A stretch of 64,000 bases of DNA from Chitinophagales bacterium. GTDB lineage: Bacteria > Bacteroidota > Bacteroidia > Chitinophagales > UBA2359. The translations under genes were made by a program, and so were the position numbers. Below the pieces are notes generated by a model, which ran no database searches, was not told the origin of the DNA, and saw only the letters and a program-made list of their open reading frames with translations. The stretch is taken from the NCBI GenBank assembly GCA_020628375.1, contig JAHDFD010000001.1, forward strand, positions 143,332 to 207,331. Reading direction: 5' to 3'. Positions 34,240-42,945 of this stretch are shown piece after piece. How positions within the stretch are numbered: position 1 is the stretch's first letter; each line of letters opens with the position of its first letter.

Positions 34240-36285
34240 TTACAGTACTTGTATGAACAATTTCCTTTCCTCGCAACTATTGTTATCGGTAACAACTAAA
34301 GCAATTTGCCCCGCGGGAGGGTTTTCTATATTGGGTGTTGTATCACCCGTTGACCAATTGTAAGTATAGTCGCCTGTTCCACCTGAAACCCTAGTAATGA
34401 TACTACAATTTTCTTCATTATTTTCATCGCAATTTACATCGAAATAATAATCAATAAAAATCGGAATTGGCTCAGATAATAGCAAAGACTTTTCTAAGGT
34501 GCAATCATTTTCGTCTGAAATACTTACGAAATATTCACCTGAAACTAAGTTCGTTTGTTCGTTGGTATTGTCGGTTGTTCCTTCCCATTTAAAATTGAGT
34601 GCATCGTTGGCGGTTATTTGAATAGTGCCATCTGCTGCTGCTTCACAACTTGGATCTGTAATCGTACAATCAAAAACTGCATCATCCAAAGAGCACTTTT
34701 CTACCTTTACAATTACCTTATCAGAAGCAATATGATTAGTATCATTAATACATGCCATTGCGCAGAAATGGTATAGTGTGGTTTCTGTTGGGCTAATGCT
34801 TACATTTTGGGTTTCGGGTAGTTCATTATTCCAGAAAAATGTATCTGCAGTAAAGCCAATACTACTCAAATCGGGTTCCAAATCAATTGTACTTCCTTCT
34901 TCTATACAAATAACATTATCGGGAAATAAAGACACATTTACCAGCTTATTAATACCACAATCATCTTTACAATTATAGCATTGATAAACAGTATCCTTAA
35001 CTGGTGGCTGTGTATCGAAAAATATTTCTATATTGTTTTTTATAAACCCACAATCGGGTGGTCGAATGACTGAGATGTTTGCAGTGAACTGTATAGAATC
35101 TTTGGTGTCTATCTCTTGAAATTGAGTACCATAACCTGGTTCTTTCTCGCCTCGTAAGCGCATATTGTTAAAATTGAATTCCGCAATATGTCTTGAGTCA
35201 GCATTTTTAGGAAAAAGTTTTACATTTCCTCTATCACCTTTAAGTGAATTACCTATAAATGGAATACCATTAGGATTAGGCTTAATCCTATTTCCACCCC
35301 ATTCAATCCAATTTACTTCTATTTTTTCACCAAAAATATCATCGACCCGAACATAATTTGTTGGTCCATTACCTTGATTTTGGAATTTAATTCCAATTTC
35401 TACATTGATACTATCTTCACATAGATCATTCCCCATAAAATCCCAGTATTTTTCATTAGGATCATCGGGTTCACCCACAGTTTTACAAATAACCGCATCA
35501 TCATTACTGCAAGCCCCTTCAATTTTAGCGGTAATCTGTGCTTTGTTTCCATCTGTATCATCTTTCACTATCAATTCTACAAATAAATTTCTTTGTTCAT
35601 TGGGTTTTAAATTGTTAAAGTCAAAAGTTAGTATTCTTTTATTGGCATTCAATGAGTCATTGCTAAATACATCATCATAATAAACATATTTTTGTGAAGG
35701 ATCGTAATTGTTGGTATCATATTCAACATAAACTTTACCACTTTGTGTGTCAGTGCAACGATTCACATAACCAATAATATAGGTTATTGGTTTTCCCACT
35801 TTCGGGTTTCTGGTATCAAGGATTTCTATTGCTTTATCTTCTTTCACTTTCCAATAACTATTGGTTCTTCTGGAAGTTAATGTGGCATCAATTGAAACAG
35901 GCATAATATTTCTGTACACATCATCGTCGTCTGTTTTGGTTGCAGAAGCTTCTACGTAAACATTAAAGTTACCTGCTTGCTGGAAAGTATGCAACACAGA
36001 GGCGTCGTACTTTTCGGTTAATAAAAAATTACCATCATCGAAATTCCAGAAATAACGATAGCCCGGCCGTTGTTTCAAATTTAAAGGTCGTGGTTTGGGA
36101 AGCGAATTTCGATCTACAGAAAAAATAATAGAATTACTATGTGGATAGCTTTGAAAAGACTCTCGATAATTCAATTTTTCTTCAGGACTGATAAAATCTA
36201 CATCGCAAGTGAAAGGAACTTCACAATCATTAGATATTGATAGCAAGCCAGTTATTAATAGCACAAAAAAACATAAACTTTTCAT
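34240..36285 (-). CDS. Secreted PKD/DUF11/SprB-repeat protein without a T9SS domain
   Basis: 681 residues with a signal peptide (FFVLLITGLLSIS). A PKD-like domain (YRYFWNFDDGNFLLTEKYDASVLHTFQQAGNFNVYVEA, about 75-115) is followed by two stretches typical of conserved-repeat DUF11/fimbrial-isopeptide-like sandwich domains, a Cys-rich segment, and C-terminal SprB-like repeats with FKWEGTTDNTNEQ and YNWSTGDTTPNI. The protein ends right after the last repeat (EERKLFIQVL) with no sorting domain, so it may stay periplasmic or be held by a partner. It starts the operon that continues with the TPR-CHAT gene 52 bases downstream. Confidence 0.75.
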   Translation of the reverse strand: MKSLCFFVLLITGLLSISNDCEVPFTCDVDFISPEEKLNYRESFQSYPHSNSIIFSVDRNSLPKPRPLNLKQRPGYRYFWNFDDGNFLLTEKYDASVLHTFQQAGNFNVYVEASATKTDDDDVYRNIMPVSIDATLTSRRTNSYWKVKEDKAIEILDTRNPKVGKPITYIIGYVNRCTDTQSGKVYVEYDTNNYDPSQKYVYYDDVFSNDSLNANKRILTFDFNNLKPNEQRNLFVELIVKDDTDGNKAQITAKIEGACSNDDAVICKTVGEPDDPNEKYWDFMGNDLCEDSINVEIGIKFQNQGNGPTNYVRVDDIFGEKIEVNWIEWGGNRIKPNPNGIPFIGNSLKGDRGNVKLFPKNADSRHIAEFNFNNMRLRGEKEPGYGTQFQEIDTKDSIQFTANISVIRPPDCGFIKNNIEIFFDTQPPVKDTVYQCYNCKDDCGINKLVNVSLFPDNVICIEEGSTIDLEPDLSSIGFTADTFFWNNELPETQNVSISPTETTLYHFCAMACINDTNHIASDKVIVKVEKCSLDDAVFDCTITDPSCEAAADGTIQITANDALNFKWEGTTDNTNEQTNLVSGEYFVSISDENDCTLEKSLLLSEPIPIFIDYYFDVNCDENNEENCSIITRVSGGTGDYTYNWSTGDTTPNIENPPAGQIALVVTDNNSCEERKLFIQVL

Positions 36286-36305
36286 AGGTGTAAGATTTAT
36301 TCTTT

Positions 36306-36347
36306 GATTATAGTCATAGCTGAGTTATTGCAGCTATAACTATAATC
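36306..36347 (-). promoter_or_regulatory. Long inverted repeat in the divergent control region
   Basis: GATTATAGT (36306-36314) and ACTATAATC (36339-36347) with inner TAGCTG / CAGCTA pairs form an extended hairpin. Its right arm overlaps the -10-like element of the minus-strand promoter, so a folded 5' leader or a bound dimer could affect output. Confidence 0.5.
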
Positions 36348-36369
36348 TTCTTTTAAGATAATGTGAGTG
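36340..36369 (-). promoter_or_regulatory. Sigma-regulon promoter of the PKD/SprB - TPR-CHAT operon
   Basis: Minus-strand CACTCACATT (36360-36369), 11 bases, AGATTATAG (36340-36348), identical in both blocks and spacing to the promoter of the C11 gene. It lies 55 bases before the start codon. Confidence 0.6.
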
Positions 36370-36393
36370 GTATTTTAAAATATTTTTTAATTG

Positions 36394-36423
36394 CACTCAC
36401 ATTCTTCTTAATTTTATCTTATA
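36394..36423 (+). promoter_or_regulatory. Sigma-regulon promoter of the sigma factor gene
   Basis: Plus-strand CACTCACATT (36394-36403) then 15 bases and TTATA (36419-36423). It is back to back with the divergent promoter at 36340-36369, 24 bases between the two decamers. It implies the sigma factor reads its own promoter. Confidence 0.55.
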
Positions 36424-36438
36424 AAAATAATTAAACTA

Positions 36439-36984
36439 TTGAACTTCGATCAATTATTTATAGAACATTATGCTTACTGCACACAATGGCTTATGCAGCA
36501 ATTCGGTTGCGATGAAGATATAGCAAGCAACTGCGTAATTGATGCCTTTGAAACAATGATCTATAAAAGAAATCGAGGAGAAACAATTAGAGAAGACAAT
36601 ATAAGAGGCTTAATTGTTACAATTGCAAAGAATAATTATCTGAAGCAACTAAAACAGAATAATAATAATTTCTTAGTAGATTTTGAAGCGTTAACTATAT
36701 TATTGAACAAACAGGGAAACGTAGAAGAAAAAGTATTTGAAAATGAAACAACAGAAGCTGAAAAAACACTTTTACTGGCTAAAAATCAAGCCTTTCAAAT
36801 GGCATTAAATAAATTGAGCGATAAATGTAAAACTCTTTTGGAACACTATTATATATACGGTTATCGACTTACCGATCTTGTTGATATGTTAGACTATAGT
36901 TCTAATAATGTTATTCGTGATAAAAGAAGAACTTGTTACCAACAACTGCAAAAATGGGCAAACACCTTCCTTTCTGATAAATAG
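36439..36984 (+). CDS. Sigma-70 family (ECF-like) RNA polymerase sigma factor
   Basis: 181 residues. Region 2: FDQLFIEHYAYCTQWLMQQFGCDEDIASNCVIDAFETMIYKR with NIRGLIVTIAKNNYLKQLKQ. Region 4: FQMALNKLSDKCKTLLEHYYIYGYRLTDLVDMLDYSSNNVIRDKRRTCYQQLQKW, with a helix-turn-helix. The start is TTG, needed to include region 2. This start lies only about 16 bases from the promoter-like TTATA, so the mRNA would be nearly leaderless. The next gene, six bases on, has an anti-sigma-like N-terminus. Its likely targets are the three CACTCACATT promoters around it. Confidence 0.88.
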   Translation: MNFDQLFIEHYAYCTQWLMQQFGCDEDIASNCVIDAFETMIYKRNRGETIREDNIRGLIVTIAKNNYLKQLKQNNNNFLVDFEALTILLNKQGNVEEKVFENETTEAEKTLLLAKNQAFQMALNKLSDKCKTLLEHYYIYGYRLTDLVDMLDYSSNNVIRDKRRTCYQQLQKWANTFLSDK

Positions 36985-36989
36985 ATACT

Positions 36990-37790
36990 ATGGAGGAAAA
37001 TGAAAACATAGAGCTTATACAAAAATACATACATCATCTACTTACAGATGATGAGGAAAAGCAGTTGCATCAAAAACTGAATTCAGATAAAGATTTTGCT
37101 GAAGAATTTGAAATGGCAGTTCATTTGAATGCTAAGAGCCGAGCACAAAGAAGGGCACATTACAAACAACTGATTTCAGATAATAATTTAGAACTTTCTG
37201 AAGCTCCTAAACAATATGAAACCGATAAGAAACGTACTACAAAAGTTGTAGGCTTGCCTGTTTTACTAAGAAAAATCGCTGCCACTTTAGCCATTTTATT
37301 TGTTCCTTATTTGGGTTATAGTATTTATTTAAACGCTTCAATAAAAAATGTAATTGCTGAAGCATTAAATAATCCCTACCCCGCTAAAGTTACCTTGAAT
37401 GATAATGGAGATAATGCTTACAAAATAGCTATGTCCAATTTTCAGGCAAAAAAATATGATGAAGCAATAAAAAGTTTTAACAGTTTATTAAAGACACCTT
37501 CAATTTCTACCAATGAAAAAGAAGAAGAATTTGAATTTTATCTTGGACTATCATACATGAGTAAAACTCCTGCAAATTTTGAAAAAGCTATTCTATATTT
37601 TGACAAAAATGGTAATTCACGCTACAAAGAAGCAGCCGAATGGTATAAAGCAATTTGCTTGCAACAAACCAATAAAACAAACGAAGCAAAACTACTTTTG
37701 AAAAACATAATTGCCAACAAACAATGGAAAGCCGATGAGGCGAACGCACTTTTACAAAAGTTAGAACAAAAAAAATATCTTTTATTCTGA
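36990..37790 (+). CDS. Membrane TPR protein with anti-sigma-like N-terminus
   Basis: 266 residues. The N-terminus IELIQKYIHHLLTDDEEKQLHQKLNSDKDFAEEFEM resembles the cytoplasmic anti-sigma segment common in Bacteroidetes (I-x-x-Y-x-x-x-x-L-x-x-x-E). One membrane helix follows at about 89-110 (LRKIAATLAILFVPYLGYSIYL), then TPR-like repeats (AYKIAMSNFQAKKYDEAIKSFNSLL and later pairs) outside the membrane. It sits six bases after the sigma gene, so it is a strong candidate for its regulator, with the periplasmic TPR part able to meet the TPR-CHAT protein. It overlaps the gcvT stop by nine bases, tail to tail. Confidence 0.7.
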   Translation: MEENENIELIQKYIHHLLTDDEEKQLHQKLNSDKDFAEEFEMAVHLNAKSRAQRRAHYKQLISDNNLELSEAPKQYETDKKRTTKVVGLPVLLRKIAATLAILFVPYLGYSIYLNASIKNVIAEALNNPYPAKVTLNDNGDNAYKIAMSNFQAKKYDEAIKSFNSLLKTPSISTNEKEEEFEFYLGLSYMSKTPANFEKAILYFDKNGNSRYKEAAEWYKAICLQQTNKTNEAKLLLKNIIANKQWKADEANALLQKLEQKKYLLF

Positions 37791-38870
37791 CCCCAACGGT
37801 AACCTCACCACCTTAGCCTTTACCTGTTTTTTCCTGATCTGAATTAAAATTTCCGTGTCGATTTTGGCATAAGCTGTTTTTACATACCCCATTCCTATGG
37901 CAACATCATGTGAAGGAGATTGTGTTCCTGAAGTAACCCGTCCAATTTTATTGGCAGAAGTATCCAATATATCGTAATCTTTTCTTGGAATACCTTTTTC
38001 AGTAAGAACAAAACCAACAAGTTTTTCAGTTAGCCCTTCTTCTTTTTGTTTCAGTAATACATTTTTACCTATGAAGTCTTTAGCTTTTAATTTAGTAATC
38101 CAACCTAAACCTGCCGAAAGTGGTGAAGTTGTATCATCTATATCATTACCATACAAACAATATCCCATTTCCAAACGAAGGGTATCACGGGCAGCTAATC
38201 CGGCAGGAACAATGTTAAACTCTTTACCAGCTTCCATAATTGCATTCCAGATCATTTCGCCATATTGTTCATCAAAATATATTTCAAAACCGCCTGCACC
38301 AGTATAACCTGTTGCCGATATTAATATATCATCCAAACCTGCAAATTTGCCTTCAGTAAAATGATAATATTTAATTTCTGTAAGGTCAACAGCTGTTAAC
38401 TTTTGTAAAACCTTAATGGCATTAGGTCCCTGAATTGCAAACAATCCTTTTGTTTCCGAAATATCTGATAATTTAGCATTAAAGGTGTTCTTGCCCTCGA
38501 TCCAATTAAAATCTTTTTCAATATTAGCTGCATTAACCACTAATAAAAACTTATTTTCAGTCAGTTTATAAACCAACATATCATCAACAATACCTCCTTC
38601 ATCATTCGGTAAACAAGCATATTGTGCCTGACCAGTTTTCAACTTTGCAGCATCATTAGAACTTATATATTGAACCAGATCTATTGCTTCTTCGCCTTCA
38701 ATAATGAATTCCCCCATGTGGGTTACATCGAATATTCCAACTGAGTTTCTAACGGCTAAATGTTCTTCTTTGATACCAGAATAAACAATAGGCATTTCAT
38801 ATCCGGCAAAGGCTGCCATTTTTGCACCTAACTGATTATGAATACTATTTACACAGGTTTTTTTAAGCAT
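37782..38870 (-). CDS. gcvT: Aminomethyltransferase, glycine cleavage T protein
   Basis: About 362 residues from MLKKTCVNSIH; the open frame extends 39 bases further but the family starts here. Diagnostic segments: AFAGYEMPIVYSGIKEEHLAVRNSVGIFDVTHMGEF, the folate-site region SATGYTGAGGFEIYF with GLAARDTLRLEMGYCLYGNDID, and SPSHDVAIGMGYV near the end. It moves the aminomethyl group from the H-protein lipoyl arm to tetrahydrofolate, releasing ammonia. The H and P protein genes are not in the window. Confidence 0.97.
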   Translation of the reverse strand: MLKKTCVNSIHNQLGAKMAAFAGYEMPIVYSGIKEEHLAVRNSVGIFDVTHMGEFIIEGEEAIDLVQYISSNDAAKLKTGQAQYACLPNDEGGIVDDMLVYKLTENKFLLVVNAANIEKDFNWIEGKNTFNAKLSDISETKGLFAIQGPNAIKVLQKLTAVDLTEIKYYHFTEGKFAGLDDILISATGYTGAGGFEIYFDEQYGEMIWNAIMEAGKEFNIVPAGLAARDTLRLEMGYCLYGNDIDDTTSPLSAGLGWITKLKAKDFIGKNVLLKQKEEGLTEKLVGFVLTEKGIPRKDYDILDTSANKIGRVTSGTQSPSHDVAIGMGYVKTAYAKIDTEILIQIRKKQVKAKVVRLPLGSE

Positions 38871-39023
38871 ATTTCTATATTTTACTGCGAAATTAGTGCT
38901 GAAAAACATGGTTTTCGAGTAATTATTTGCAGAATACGAGAATAAGTTGTTTACTTTGGCACAGTATTTTTATTAACGATCATTAATTACTTAACTATCT
39001 CTAACCCAAAAAACTTATAAAAA

Positions 39024-39302
39024 ATGAACAAAGGAGACTTAATCGCACACGTTGCTGAACAAGCAGGAATTACTAAAGCGCAAGCTACAGATGCAGTAAA
39101 TGCTGTATTTGGTGGAATTACTGAAACGTTGAAAAAGGAAGACGGAAAAGCTGCATTTATCGGCTTTGGAACTTTTTCTACTAAACATCGTCCGGAAAGT
39201 ACTCGTCCTAATCCATTGAAAAAAGGAACAATGATGACGATTGCTGCTAAGAACTTAATCAAGTTCAAGCCGGGTAAAGCATTGGAAGATGCACTGAACT
39301 AA
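39024..39302 (+). CDS. HU-family DNA-binding protein
   Basis: 92 residues, the standard length. MNKGDLIAHVAEQAGITKAQATDAVNAVFGGITETLKK is the helical dimer part, and GFGTFSTKHRPESTRPNPLKKGTMMTIAAKNLIKFKPGKAL carries the DNA-binding arm with its Arg-Pro turn. A nucleoid protein that bends DNA. The gene is followed by a strong terminator. Confidence 0.95.
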   Translation: MNKGDLIAHVAEQAGITKAQATDAVNAVFGGITETLKKEDGKAAFIGFGTFSTKHRPESTRPNPLKKGTMMTIAAKNLIKFKPGKALEDALN

Positions 39303-39320
39303 TTGTTTTTCAACAAAAGA

Positions 39321-39358
39321 AAAAGCGGGTTATCTGAAAAAGATAAACCCGCTTTTTT
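39321..39358 (+). terminator. Rho-independent terminator of the HU gene
   Basis: AAAAGCGGGTTATCT / AGATAAACCCGCTTTT arms (one bulge) with a short GAAAA loop and a T run. Also usable from the minus strand for rpiB. Confidence 0.93.
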
Positions 39359-39372
39359 AATTTCTAATATTC

Positions 39373-39807
39373 TCAACAAGACATCTTATCCACCCTTCGC
39401 CCATGTCTTCCACCTTCAAATTCTGTTGATAGAAAAACATCTGTCATTTCCAGAACCAACTCTAAAGACATAAAACGTTCAGCAAAGCAAATCACATTTG
39501 CATTATTGTGTTGTCGTGCTAGTGCAGCTAATTCTGTATTCCAACAAATTGCAGCTCGTACTCCCTGATGTTTATTGGCGGTCATACACACACCATTTGA
39601 ACTTCCACAGATCAAAATACCCAGTTCGTGTTCTGCTCTTTCAATTGCTTCAGCCAAAGGATGTACATGATCAGGATAATCGGTCGATTCTTTATCGAAT
39701 GTTCCGTAATCAACAACCTGTAAACCTTTATTAAGCAAATGATCTTTAATACTTTTTTTATAATCGAACCCTGCATGATCGGAAGCAATTGCAATTGGTT
39801 TATTCAT
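39373..39807 (-). CDS. rpiB: Ribose-5-phosphate isomerase B
   Basis: 144 residues, the family length. IAIASDHAGFDYKKSIKDHL opens the sugar-phosphate site, then DYGTFDKESTDYPDHVHPLAEAI, and the catalytic loop ILICGSSNGVCMTANKHQGVRAAICWN. The catalytic Cys lies in the ICG segment, and ARQHNNANVICF is typical. It interconverts ribose 5-phosphate and ribulose 5-phosphate in the pentose phosphate pathway. Confidence 0.95.
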   Translation of the reverse strand: MNKPIAIASDHAGFDYKKSIKDHLLNKGLQVVDYGTFDKESTDYPDHVHPLAEAIERAEHELGILICGSSNGVCMTANKHQGVRAAICWNTELAALARQHNNANVICFAERFMSLELVLEMTDVFLSTEFEGGRHGRRVDKMSC

Positions 39808-39925
39808 TTTAAATCTGTATTTATTATTTGGTAAAGTTCTGATAATTTCACGGCATTATCCCAATTAAAACTTAAAAACTGTTATTACTATGTTCCTACA
39901 ATAACAATCTGTAAAATCATTCCTT

Positions 39926-39933
39926 TATTTTTG
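39926..39933 (+). promoter_or_regulatory. -7 box (TATTTTTG) before accB
   Basis: Exact TAnnTTTG match 46 bases before the accB ATG. No clear -33. Confidence 0.45.
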
Positions 39934-39979
39934 CACACTTCATTGAAGTTATATTCAGAATAATTTATAAATTCGGGCT

Positions 39980-40477
39980 ATGGATTTTAAGCAGATAAAA
40001 GAATTGATCAAATTAGTAGACAATACTAATTTAACAGAGGTTTGTATAGAAAAAGAAGACTATCGGGTAGTCATTAAAAGCAAAAAGCAAGAAGTCGTTG
40101 CTCCGGTAATTTCAGCAGCTCCGGTACAAATGCCGGTGGCTCCTGTTCCTACACCTGTTGCGGTTTCAGCACCTCCAAGTACGAGTTCTGAGGCAACTCA
40201 GCCGGAAAAAACAACAGAGACAGCCGAAGAAGACAATCTTATTACTATTAAATCTCCAATGATCGGTACATTTTACCGAAGTCCTTCACCTGATAAACCT
40301 ACTTTTGTTAAAGTGGGAGATACGATTGATGTGGGTTCTGTACTGTGTATAGTAGAAGCTATGAAACTATTCAATGAAATAGAATCTGAAGTGGCAGGAA
40401 GAATTGTTAAGGTATTGTTAGATGACTCGTCTCCTGTAGAGTACGATCAGCCCTTATTTTTAGTTGAACCTGCATAA
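39980..40477 (+). CDS. accB: Biotin carboxyl carrier protein of acetyl-CoA carboxylase
   Basis: 165 residues. N-terminal helix MDFKQIKELIKLVDNTNLTEVCIEKEDYRVVIKS, an Ala/Pro/Val-rich linker (about 38-75), and a C-terminal biotinyl domain with the biotinylation site EAMKLFNEIE. It carries carboxybiotin between the carboxylase and transferase for fatty-acid synthesis. The biotin carboxylase gene accC, often next to accB, is absent here; a BatD-like gene follows after 47 bases instead. Confidence 0.95.
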   Translation: MDFKQIKELIKLVDNTNLTEVCIEKEDYRVVIKSKKQEVVAPVISAAPVQMPVAPVPTPVAVSAPPSTSSEATQPEKTTETAEEDNLITIKSPMIGTFYRSPSPDKPTFVKVGDTIDVGSVLCIVEAMKLFNEIESEVAGRIVKVLLDDSSPVEYDQPLFLVEPA

Positions 40478-40524
40478 TACATCGTAAATTAAATTTTTCA
40501 ATTCAGACAATATGCTAGTTAGCA

Positions 40525-41511
40525 ATGAATAAATATTCAAGATATTTAATTCTTTTACTATTCTTTATAGTCTGCATTCCACTTAATGCGCAAAATACGA
40601 AGGTAGTTGTAAGTGCCAAAGTAGATACGAATGCCATGTTAATCGGTGATCAGATAGAATTGCTTTTATCAGCAGAACATTCTGCAAGTACTGAAGTAAA
40701 ATATCCATTCTTAGTCGATTCTATCGGTAATTTCGAAATAGTTGATTTTAGTCTTATAGACACTTTATCCATTAGCAATGAAATTGTTAAAAGTCAACAG
40801 AAATTATTAATTACTTGTTGGGATTCGGGGCAGTACAACTTACCGGTCTTTGAATTTCGTTATAAACTAGGCAACTCGACTCGCAGAGCAAGAACACAAT
40901 CTATTCGTATTGATGTGAATGATCTTGATACACCTTTAGAAGAAGGCCTGAAACCCAATAAATCAATATTAGACATTCCATTTAGCTGGAAAGAACTCAT
41001 TCCATATATTATTAGAATACTGGCACTGTTACTAGTGGCATTTCTGATATTTTTCGCCCTTTACAAGTATTTCACACGTAAGAAAGAAGAAGAAGTGTAC
41101 ATTGCTCCGCCTCGTTCTCCGCACGATGTAGCTTTAGAAAAAATACAAGCGCTGAAAAAAACAAAAATGTGGCAGGAAGAAGCACAAGTAAAAGAATTTT
41201 ATTCTCAATTAACCGATATAATCAGAGAGTATATCGAAAGGCGATATAAATTCCCTGCCCTTGAATCAACTACCGATGAAATAGTTCAGGACCTGAAAAA
41301 AGAAACGGATATACCTAAAGGCTTACGTGAAAGAATGAGAACACTTTTCAGTATGGCCGATCTGGTAAAATTTGCCAAAGCAAAGCCTCATACCGACAAC
41401 CATCTGCAAAGTCTTAAAGATGCGGAAGCCTTTATTCAGCATACAAAAGAGAAAGAATCAACCGAACCAATAACAACAAATACTGTTGCTGAACAAGTGG
41501 TTAATGAATAA
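40525..41511 (+). CDS. BatD/DUF4381-like membrane protein
   Basis: 328 residues. Signal peptide (LILLLFFIVCIPLNAQ), a periplasmic beta-rich domain (VVVSAKVDTNAMLIGDQIELLLSAEHSA to LPVFEFRYKLGNSTRRARTQSIRIDV) like the oxygen-tolerance BatD fold, one membrane helix at about 152-174, and a cytoplasmic helical tail with EFYSQLTDIIREYIERRYKFPALESTTDEIVQDL, typical of Bacteroidetes Bat-locus proteins. The usual MoxR/BatA/BatB partners are not in the window. Function is unknown, and the family link is inferred from layout. Confidence 0.65.
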   Translation: MNKYSRYLILLLFFIVCIPLNAQNTKVVVSAKVDTNAMLIGDQIELLLSAEHSASTEVKYPFLVDSIGNFEIVDFSLIDTLSISNEIVKSQQKLLITCWDSGQYNLPVFEFRYKLGNSTRRARTQSIRIDVNDLDTPLEEGLKPNKSILDIPFSWKELIPYIIRILALLLVAFLIFFALYKYFTRKKEEEVYIAPPRSPHDVALEKIQALKKTKMWQEEAQVKEFYSQLTDIIREYIERRYKFPALESTTDEIVQDLKKETDIPKGLRERMRTLFSMADLVKFAKAKPHTDNHLQSLKDAEAFIQHTKEKESTEPITTNTVAEQVVNE

Positions 41512-41601
41512 AAAGATAAAAGGACTTGGAGTATATTTGTGCTAAAAGCCTAAATTTGTTTTTGTATTTCACACAATGAATGACTGTTTTAAAATTATTC
41601 A

Positions 41602-42843
41602 ATGAAAATAGAAGTTAAAGTACCACCTATTGGCGAATCAATTACAGAAGTTACCCTTTCATCGTGGTTGGTTGAAGAAGGTGATTATGTAGAAATGGAC
41701 GAACCGATCGCCGAATTGGAATCTGATAAAGCTACGCTAGAATTACCAGCAGAAAAATCAGGAACGATCACCTTTGTTGCCAGTGAAGGTGATGATTTAG
41801 AAATTGGTGCGGTTGTATGTATCCTTGATACCGCTGCAAGTGGTGGCGTAGGTACAAGCGAACCAGCTGCTCCTGCCGAAGAACCCAAAAAAGAAGAAGC
41901 TGCACCAGTGACAGAAAATCCAGCAGCAACAACTTCTTCAGATAGTTATGCAAATGGGCATCCTTCCCCGGCAGCAAGCAAGCTAATGGCTGAAAACGGT
42001 TTAACAGCTGCTCAAGTTACAGGAACCGGTAAAGATGGACGAATTCTTAAAGAAGATGTCCTGAAAGCAGTAGATGCTAAAAAATCTGCTCCTGAACCTA
42101 AAAAAGAAGCTGTAGCTTCAGTTGAAGTGTCATCCGGTGGAGATCGTGGTGTTCGCAAAGAAAAAATGAGCCGTTTACGCCGAACGATTGCTAAGCACTT
42201 GGTGAATGCGAAGAACAATACTGCTATGTTAACTACTTTCAACGAAGTAGATCTAACGGCAGTTAAGGCGATCAGATCGAAGTATAAAGAACAATTCAAA
42301 GAAAAGCATGAGATAGGATTAGGCTTTATGTCTTTCTTTACAAAAGCCTGTAGCATGGCCATGAGTGATTTTCCAGCGGTAAATGCTCAATTAGATGAAG
42401 ACCATATTCTTTTCCATGATTTTGTAGATGTTTCTATTGCAGTATCAACACCTAAAGGTTTGGTAACACCAGTAATCAGAAATGCAGAATCGTTAAGTTT
42501 ACAGGGAATAGAAAAAGAGGTACGTCGTTTAGCCCTATTAGGTAGAGACGGAAAACTTAAGCTCGAAGATATGGAAGGTGGAACATTCACTATCAGCAAT
42601 GGTGGGGTATTTGGTTCTTTATTATCGACGCCGATCATTAATGCTCCACAAACAGCAATATTAGGAATGCACAGTATTCAGGATCGCGCGATGGTGGTGA
42701 ATGGTGAAATTAAAGTTCGCCCAATGATGTATCTGGCACTTTCTTATGACCATAGAATTATTGATGGTAAAGAAGCTGTTTCATTCTTAGTACGTGTTAA
42801 AAACTTATTAGAAGATCCGATTCGTATGATGTTGGATGTATAA
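41602..42843 (+). CDS. sucB: 2-oxoglutarate dehydrogenase E2 (dihydrolipoyl succinyltransferase)
   Basis: 413 residues in the normal order: lipoyl domain with lipoyl-Lys in [14 protein letters not shown] (about 43), Ala/Pro/Glu linker, E3-binding domain ([37 protein letters not shown], about 118-155), and a CoA acyltransferase domain ending [17 protein letters not shown] with the catalytic His and Asp. [15 protein letters not shown] at the N-terminus points to the 2-oxoglutarate rather than the pyruvate complex. The E1 gene sucA is not adjacent. Confidence 0.95.
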   Translation: MKIEVKVPPIGESITEVTLSSWLVEEGDYVEMDEPIAELESDKATLELPAEKSGTITFVASEGDDLEIGAVVCILDTAASGGVGTSEPAAPAEEPKKEEAAPVTENPAATTSSDSYANGHPSPAASKLMAENGLTAAQVTGTGKDGRILKEDVLKAVDAKKSAPEPKKEAVASVEVSSGGDRGVRKEKMSRLRRTIAKHLVNAKNNTAMLTTFNEVDLTAVKAIRSKYKEQFKEKHEIGLGFMSFFTKACSMAMSDFPAVNAQLDEDHILFHDFVDVSIAVSTPKGLVTPVIRNAESLSLQGIEKEVRRLALLGRDGKLKLEDMEGGTFTISNGGVFGSLLSTPIINAPQTAILGMHSIQDRAMVVNGEIKVRPMMYLALSYDHRIIDGKEAVSFLVRVKNLLEDPIRMMLDV

Positions 42844-42858
42844 AGAATTTTCTTTTTT

Positions 42859-42897
42859 CAGCTTGCAGGAAATACACTTTTGTTTTCTTGCAAGCTG
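42859..42897 (+). terminator. Terminator of sucB
   Basis: Arms CAGCTTGCAGGAAA / TTTCTTGCAAGCTG with one wobble and an 11-base loop, then ATTTTATT. It supports a start for the next gene at 42946, beyond the hairpin. Confidence 0.8.
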
Positions 42898-42945
42898 ATT
42901 TTATTGAAACATCATCAAGCCACACTCACCAAATATTTTACCACC

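Noticed and set aside
42880-42945. Upstream start of the Rpn-type gene
   Set aside because: The extra 22 residues are encoded by the sucB terminator hairpin and have no family match.
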